From the NCBI GenBank assembly GCA_040349255.1, contig JBEQUE010000152.1, positions 1-64,000 of the forward strand: a stretch of DNA of 64,000 nt, read 5' to 3'. Below, one piece after another: positions 59,826 to 64,000 of this stretch. Within the stretch, counting starts at the first letter, position 1. The number at the start of each line of letters is the position of its first letter. Below the pieces are notes generated by a model. The model ran no database searches. It saw only the letters and a list, made by a program, of their open reading frames with translations, and had not been told where the DNA came from. The position numbers and the translations under genes were made by a program. Source of the stretch: DATMER01 sp040349255 (lineage in GTDB: Bacteria > Acidobacteriota > Thermoanaerobaculia > Multivoradales > UBA5704).

Positions 59826-61055
59826 ATGGCTTCGAATGAGAGGAAGTCCTTCATTGTCACGTTCAAGCCCAAGGATCAGCGCCAGGACACCAAGAAGGAC
59901 AAGGTGGAGATCCTCCGGTCGGTGGTCAAGGCGGATCTGCATCCGATCGACACCGCGAACCTCCCGCCAGGCGGGGGGCTGCCGGCGGGAGTCCCTCCCG
60001 AATCGCTCGTCCTGGATATCAATACTTACGAAGCTCCCATCGTAACCGTATTCCTGACATCGAAGGAGGCGGCCGCCCTCAGGAGCAATCCCAACGTCGA
60101 GACGGTCGAGGAGGACGGCGAGTTCCGGGCTTTGGGCTTCGGGCCACGGCTCAGCGAGCTGCAGGTGGAGGGCCATCCGTCGCCCCTGATCGAAACCATT
60201 CCTGCCGGGGTCGCTCAGATCAAGGCGCCGGCGGCCTGGGACAGCACCCGTGGCAAGGGGGTCAAGGTGGCTGTGCTCGATTCGGGCATAGACTTCATCC
60301 ATCCGGACCTCGCCGCCAACTACAAGGGTGGCGTCAGCTTCGTGAAGGAGGAGCCGACACCCATGGATGGCAACGGTCATGGCACCCACTGCGCGGGTAC
60401 CATCGCAGCCGCGATGAACGGAGCGGGCATCGTCGGGGTGGCGCCAGCCGCCTATCTCTATGCGGTCAAGGTGGTGAGCTCGTCTCTCCGCGGCGAATGG
60501 AGCTGGCTCATCTCGGGGATCAACTGGTGCATCGCCAACGGCATCAAGGTCCTCAACATGAGTCTGGGCAACGCCAACCCGCCGAAGGCGCTCGAGAGGA
60601 TGTGCCACACAGCCTGGAATCGGGGGCTTCTGCTGGTGGCCGCGGCCGGCAATGGTGACTCGACTCCCGACAGCATCCTGTTCCCGGCGAAGTATTCCAC
60701 CGTCATCGCCGTCTCCGCGATCGACAGCGCCAACGTGATTACCACGGGCAGCAGCCGGGGATCTGAGATCGAGCTGTGTGCGCCCGGAGTCAACGTGCTG
60801 TCGACCAGTCCCGGCGGCAGCTATGCAACCGGGGGCGGCACCAGCGCGGCGTGTCCGCACGTGTCGGGTGCGGCGGCTCTGGCCTGGGGGAGCCATCGTT
60901 ACCAGACGAATGGGGTGATCCGGCGCCTGCTGGCCTGGACCGCGGATAATCTAGGCGTGCCGGGGCGCGATCCGCTCTACGGCTACGGCCGGGTGGATGC
61001 CGAGCAGGCCGCGTTCGAATTCACGGTGCCGCCGCCGAATCCGGGAATCCCGTAG
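59826..61055 (+). CDS. Subtilisin-family (S8) protease without a signal peptide
   Basis: 409 residues, ATG 59826 with GGGAGA ahead. The N-terminal about 110 residues look like an inhibitor-I9-type propeptide (ETVEEDGEFRAL). Catalytic triad: D152 (KVAVLDSGID), H185 (GNGHGTHCAGT) and S340 (GGGTSAACPHVSG); oxyanion N276 in AAAGN. The residue after Ser is Ala where Met is usual. No signal peptide is visible, so it is either intracellular or exported by another route. It starts 110 bp after tRNA-Arg(CCG), a common landing place for acquired genes, and its composition is a little less G+C-rich. Substrate unknown. Confidence 0.92.
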   Translation: MASNERKSFIVTFKPKDQRQDTKKDKVEILRSVVKADLHPIDTANLPPGGGLPAGVPPESLVLDINTYEAPIVTVFLTSKEAAALRSNPNVETVEEDGEFRALGFGPRLSELQVEGHPSPLIETIPAGVAQIKAPAAWDSTRGKGVKVAVLDSGIDFIHPDLAANYKGGVSFVKEEPTPMDGNGHGTHCAGTIAAAMNGAGIVGVAPAAYLYAVKVVSSSLRGEWSWLISGINWCIANGIKVLNMSLGNANPPKALERMCHTAWNRGLLLVAAAGNGDSTPDSILFPAKYSTVIAVSAIDSANVITTGSSRGSEIELCAPGVNVLSTSPGGSYATGGGTSAACPHVSGAAALAWGSHRYQTNGVIRRLLAWTADNLGVPGRDPLYGYGRVDAEQAAFEFTVPPPNPGIP

Positions 61056-61096
61056 CCGTTTCCCCCCTGACATCAGTGTACACCCCACCCTGGGAC

Positions 61097-61129
61097 TTGT
61101 ATCAAGGCCGGGGCCTTGCGCCATAGTCC
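61097..61129 (+). promoter_or_regulatory. rph promoter with rifamycin-associated-element-like dyad
   Basis: TTGTAT (61097-61102) and CATAGT (61122-61127) can act as -35 and -10 boxes with a 19-bp spacer. Between them lies the dyad AAGGCC-GG-GGCCTT (61104-61117) and GGGGCCTTGCGCCATAGTCC (61110-61129), which resembles the rifamycin-associated element found before such genes in actinomycetes (my recollection of that consensus is approximate). The -10 box ends 8 bp before the ATG, so the mRNA may be leaderless. Confidence 0.45.
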
Positions 61130-61135
61130 GCGGCC

Positions 61136-63697
61136 ATGAAAGAGCATGCCTACGTATTGGGTTTCCAGGAGATCGACCGGACGCAGGTCGCGGCCGTTGG
61201 CGGCAAGGGTGCGCACCTGGGGGAGCTTTCGCGGATCGAAGGCATCCACGTGCCGGCCGGCTTTTGCGTGACGACGGACGCCTTCCAGCGGATCCTGGCG
61301 GAAGCGCCGTCGATCTCATTGCTCCCATCGCTCGATAACCGGCTCGATCAACTGTCGCGCCTGAAGCCGGACGACCGGGAGGCGATCGGCGCGCTCAGCT
61401 CGGAGATCCGCCGGACCCTCGAAGGGATCGCCATCCCCGACGATCTGGCGGCGGAGATCACCCGCCCGCTCGCCCGGCTCGGCGAGCAGGCCGCCTACGC
61501 TGTCCGGTCCAGCGCGACGGCAGAGGACCTGCCGACGGCCTCCTTCGCGGGCCAGCAGGACAGCTATCTGAACGTCGTGGGGCCGGCGGCGATCCTCCGC
61601 CACGTCAGCCGGTGCTGGGCCTCGCTCTTCACGGAGCGGGCCGTGACCTACCGCCTGCGGAACGGCTTCGACCATCGGAAGGTCCGCATGGCCGTGGTCG
61701 TGCAGAGGATGGTCTTTCCGCAGGCGGCGGGCATCCTGTTCACGGCCGACCCCGTCACGGGCAACCGGAAGGTCGCCTCGGTGGAGGCCGGCTTCGGCCT
61801 CGGCGAGGCCCTGGTCTCCGGCCTGGTGAACCCGGACATCTACAAGGTGCGGGACGGCGAGATCGTCGCCAAGGCGGTCGCCACCCGGGAGCCGGCGCTG
61901 ACGGATGAGCAGGTCGTGCGGCTCGCGCAGTTGGGCCGGCGGATCGAAGCACACTTCGGGCGTCCCCAGGACATCGAATGGTGCCTGGCCGGCGACGATT
62001 TCCAGATCGTGCAGAGCCGGCCGATCACCACGCTGTTCCCGATCCCCGAAGCCGGCGACCTGGAGAATCACGTCTACGTCTCCGTCGGCCATCAACAGAT
62101 GATGACCGACCCCCTGAAGCCCCTGGGCCTCTCCGTGTGGCAGTTGACCACTCCGCGGCCCATGGCCGAGGCCGGTGGGAGGCTGTTCGTCGACGTCACT
62201 CAGGCCCTGGCTTCGCCGGCGAGCCGCCCGGGCCTCCTGGCGATGCTTGGGAAGTCCGACCCACTGATCGGGGACGCGCTGCAGACCGTCCTCGACCGCG
62301 GCGACTTCATCCCGTCGCTCCCGGACGCGGGTCCGGCCTGGACGCCGCCCGGCGCCGGGTCTGCCTCGATCGAGACCGATCCGGCCCTCGTCACCGAGCT
62401 GATCGAGCGCAGCCAGGCGTCCATCGCCGCCGTGAAACACGACATCCGGACGATGTCCGGATCGGCCCTGCTCGACTTCATCCTGGCCGACATCCGGGAG
62501 CGGAAGCGGGTCCAGTTCGATCCGCGAAGCCTTCAGGTCGTCATGGCGGGGATGGAGGCCACGTGGTGGTTGAACGACCGGATGCAGGAGTGGCTGGGCG
62601 AGACGAACGCGGCCGACACGCTCACGCAGTCCGTCCCGAACAACGTCACCTCGGAGATGGGGCTGGCTCTCCTGGACATCGCGGACGTGATCCGCCCGCA
62701 CCCGGACATCGTGGCTTTTCTGCGGCAGGTCGAGGACGAGGGCTTCCTGGACGAGTTACCCAGGCTCGCGGGCGGGCGGGAAGCGCGAGACGCCATCCGG
62801 GCCTGGCTCGACAGGTACGGCATGCGCGGCGTCGGCGAGATCGACATCACGAGGCCGCGCTGGAGCGAACGCCCCACCCTGCTCCTGCCCTTGATCCTCA
62901 GCCACGTTAAAAGCTTCGAGCCGGGCGAGGCCGGGCGACGCTTCGAGCAAGGGCGGCAGGAGGCCTGGAAGAAGGAAGAGGATCTGCTGGCGCGGTTGCG
63001 GGACCTGCCCGACGGACCGCGGAAGGCCGAGGAGGCCAAGCGGATGATCGACCGGGTCCGGACTTTCGCCGGCTACCGCGAGTATCCGAAATACCACATG
63101 ATCAGCTGCTACTTCGTCTACAAGCAGGCGTTGACGGAAGAAGCCGAGCGCCTCGTGCAGGCCCGCGTGCTTCGTGAAAAGGAAGACGTCTTCTGGCTCC
63201 GGTTCGAGGAGCTCCAGGAGGTCGTACGCACGAACCGGGTGGACGACCAGCTCATCCGCCAGCGCAAGGACGCGTTCAGGTCGTATCAGGCGCTCACGCC
63301 GCCCCGGGTGCTCACGTCGGATGGCGAGGCCGTCGCCGGGACCTACCGGCGCGGCGATCTGCCGGCCGGCGCGCTGGTCGGCCTGCCGGTTTCCGCCGGG
63401 ACCGTCGAGGGGCGGGCCCGCGTCATCCTGGACATGGCGGAGGCGGATCTCGAACCGGGCGACATCCTGGTCACCGCCTTCACCGACCCCAGTTGGACGC
63501 CCCTCTTCGTCGCGATCAAGGGCCTGGTGACGGAGGTCGGAGGGCTGATGACCCATGGCGCTGTGATCGCACGGGAGTATGGCCTGCCGGCCGTCGTGGG
63601 GGTGGAGCAGGCCACCCGGCTGATCCGGGATGGACAGCGGATCCGCGTGCAGGGAACGGCCGGGTACGTCGAGATTCTGTCCCAGGAGGCACTCTGA
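61136..63697 (+). CDS. rph: Rifampicin phosphotransferase
   Basis: 853 residues, very close in length and sequence to Listeria RPH (867), for example GGKGAHLGELSRIEGIHVPAGFCVTT, AVRSSATAEDLPTASFAGQQD and GHQQMMTDPLKPLGLS. Three domains: ATP-binding ATP-grasp part (about 1-310), rifampicin-binding part (about 315-740) and the swivelling His domain with catalytic H807 in LMTHGAVIAREYGLPAVVGV. It transfers the beta-phosphate of ATP to the C21 hydroxyl of rifamycins and inactivates them. PEP synthase is the distant relative and less likely given the match in the middle domain. Cytoplasmic. No shine-dalgarno site, which supports a leaderless mRNA. Confidence 0.93.
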   Translation: MKEHAYVLGFQEIDRTQVAAVGGKGAHLGELSRIEGIHVPAGFCVTTDAFQRILAEAPSISLLPSLDNRLDQLSRLKPDDREAIGALSSEIRRTLEGIAIPDDLAAEITRPLARLGEQAAYAVRSSATAEDLPTASFAGQQDSYLNVVGPAAILRHVSRCWASLFTERAVTYRLRNGFDHRKVRMAVVVQRMVFPQAAGILFTADPVTGNRKVASVEAGFGLGEALVSGLVNPDIYKVRDGEIVAKAVATREPALTDEQVVRLAQLGRRIEAHFGRPQDIEWCLAGDDFQIVQSRPITTLFPIPEAGDLENHVYVSVGHQQMMTDPLKPLGLSVWQLTTPRPMAEAGGRLFVDVTQALASPASRPGLLAMLGKSDPLIGDALQTVLDRGDFIPSLPDAGPAWTPPGAGSASIETDPALVTELIERSQASIAAVKHDIRTMSGSALLDFILADIRERKRVQFDPRSLQVVMAGMEATWWLNDRMQEWLGETNAADTLTQSVPNNVTSEMGLALLDIADVIRPHPDIVAFLRQVEDEGFLDELPRLAGGREARDAIRAWLDRYGMRGVGEIDITRPRWSERPTLLLPLILSHVKSFEPGEAGRRFEQGRQEAWKKEEDLLARLRDLPDGPRKAEEAKRMIDRVRTFAGYREYPKYHMISCYFVYKQALTEEAERLVQARVLREKEDVFWLRFEELQEVVRTNRVDDQLIRQRKDAFRSYQALTPPRVLTSDGEAVAGTYRRGDLPAGALVGLPVSAGTVEGRARVILDMAEADLEPGDILVTAFTDPSWTPLFVAIKGLVTEVGGLMTHGAVIAREYGLPAVVGVEQATRLIRDGQRIRVQGTAGYVEILSQEAL

Positions 63698-64000
63698 TCT
63701 CCCGGACCCTCCTCCGACGGCTGTACCAGGGGCCCCGCGGCGACCGCCGGGATGTCTGCAATCCGTATCGCGACGAGCATTCGGACCTCGACCTGTCCGG
63801 TGGCTCGCGGCAGAGGCGGCGCAACCTGGAGGCGTACCTGGAGCGCGTGGGCCGGCCGCGACTGGTGCTGCTCGGCGAGGCGCTCGGCTTCCGCGGCGGA
63901 CGGTTCTCGGGGATCGCCTTCACCAGCGAGCGCCAGCTCTGCGGGCCGGAAGACCGGCGTCTGGTCTGGGCCGGAGAGCCGTTCCGGCCGACCAGCCGCA
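63694..64000 (+). CDS. Uracil-DNA-glycosylase-like protein, 5' part cut by the window edge
   Basis: An open frame runs from behind rph to the window end, about 100 residues. NPYRDEHSDLDLSGGSRQRR and then LVLLGEALGFRGGRFSGIAFTSERQL match the start of the uracil-DNA-glycosylase superfamily, where GEAPGYRG-GxPFTS forms the catalytic and uracil-binding strand; the usual Pro is Leu here. No ATG or GTG fits near the N-terminus. The frame can begin with CTG at 63694, overlapping the rph stop, so the start is uncertain and may be non-standard. Likely DNA repair, cotranscribed with rph. Confidence 0.75.
   Translation, partial: MISRTLLRRLYQGPRGDRRDVCNPYRDEHSDLDLSGGSRQRRRNLEAYLERVGRPRLVLLGEALGFRGGRFSGIAFTSERQLCGPEDRRLVWAGEPFRPTSR

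Noticed and set aside
61136..63697. PEP synthase
   Set aside because: Length, the middle domain and long matched stretches fit rifampicin phosphotransferase better than PpsA.

Overview
The window is G+C-rich chromosomal DNA of a free-living, polymer-degrading bacterium, most likely an Acidobacteriota (Thermoanaerobaculia- or Vicinamibacteria-like). The taxonomic hint is inference. It rests on a large exported protein of the 'VWFA-related' type typical of that phylum, two large TonB-dependent receptors, exported Vps10/BNR-type proteins, a TIGR03436-like context and the overall coding style. Genes are tightly packed on both strands and many neighbours overlap by 4 bp. Several genes have a TANNNT-like hexamer 5-9 bp before the start codon, suggesting leaderless mRNAs.

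Layout. 1-21.5 kb is a housekeeping/mixed region: exported TPR-like proteins, a VapBC-type toxin-antitoxin pair, a DUF3516-type Ski2-like helicase, a GAF histidine kinase, a CmoB-like methyltransferase, a membrane diguanylate cyclase, a DUF4160-DUF2442 pair, an NtrC-type regulator, selenocysteine synthase SelA, YchF, a TonB receptor and an exported glycosidase with a PKD-like tail. At 21.5-21.8 kb lie tRNA-Pro(UGG), tRNA-Arg(UCU) and a tRNA-like remnant. These abut a 5.2-kb single-gene insertion of visibly lower G+C (21834-27002) coding a 1722-residue STAND-type NTPase with a degenerate nuclease-like N-domain, a probable anti-phage sensor.

27-47 kb is a pectin/hexuronate utilisation locus built as two divergent operons around a 342-bp control region (39089-39430). 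The leftward operon runs TonB receptor, LacI regulator, kdgK, eda, uxaC, a pectin methylesterase/rhamnogalacturonan acetylesterase fusion and a Gfo/Idh/MocA oxidoreductase; garD follows beyond a repeat array. The rightward operon runs GH28, kduI, kduD, a DUF4861-GH105 fusion, an SDR and an ExuT-like transporter. Together they de-esterify and cut pectin outside the cytoplasm, import oligo- and monouronates, convert unsaturated uronate through KduI/KduD to 2-keto-3-deoxygluconate, then KdgK and Eda deliver pyruvate and glyceraldehyde-3-phosphate. Tagaturonate reductase and a classical altronate dehydratase are not seen, which leaves a pathway gap.

47.2-52.3 kb is accessory DNA: a 1254-residue RecD-like helicase fused to a nuclease-like C-domain, lying between the 3' end of exuT and a decayed copy of that same 3' end, followed by a repeat array and a second VapBC pair. 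52.3-64 kb holds exported proteins, a VWFA-related protein, a Vps10-like protein, tRNA-Arg(CCG), a subtilisin without a signal peptide, a rifampicin phosphotransferase (rph) and the start of a uracil-DNA-glycosylase-like gene.

The most unusual non-coding signal is a set of three intergenic tandem arrays (11055-11226, 28695-29181, 51226-51368). Their unit sequences differ, but all have a strict 20-bp (locally 20/21-bp) period, a tendency to alternate two unit types, and a dyad-symmetric core in many units. They are not CRISPRs and I know no named element class that matches them.
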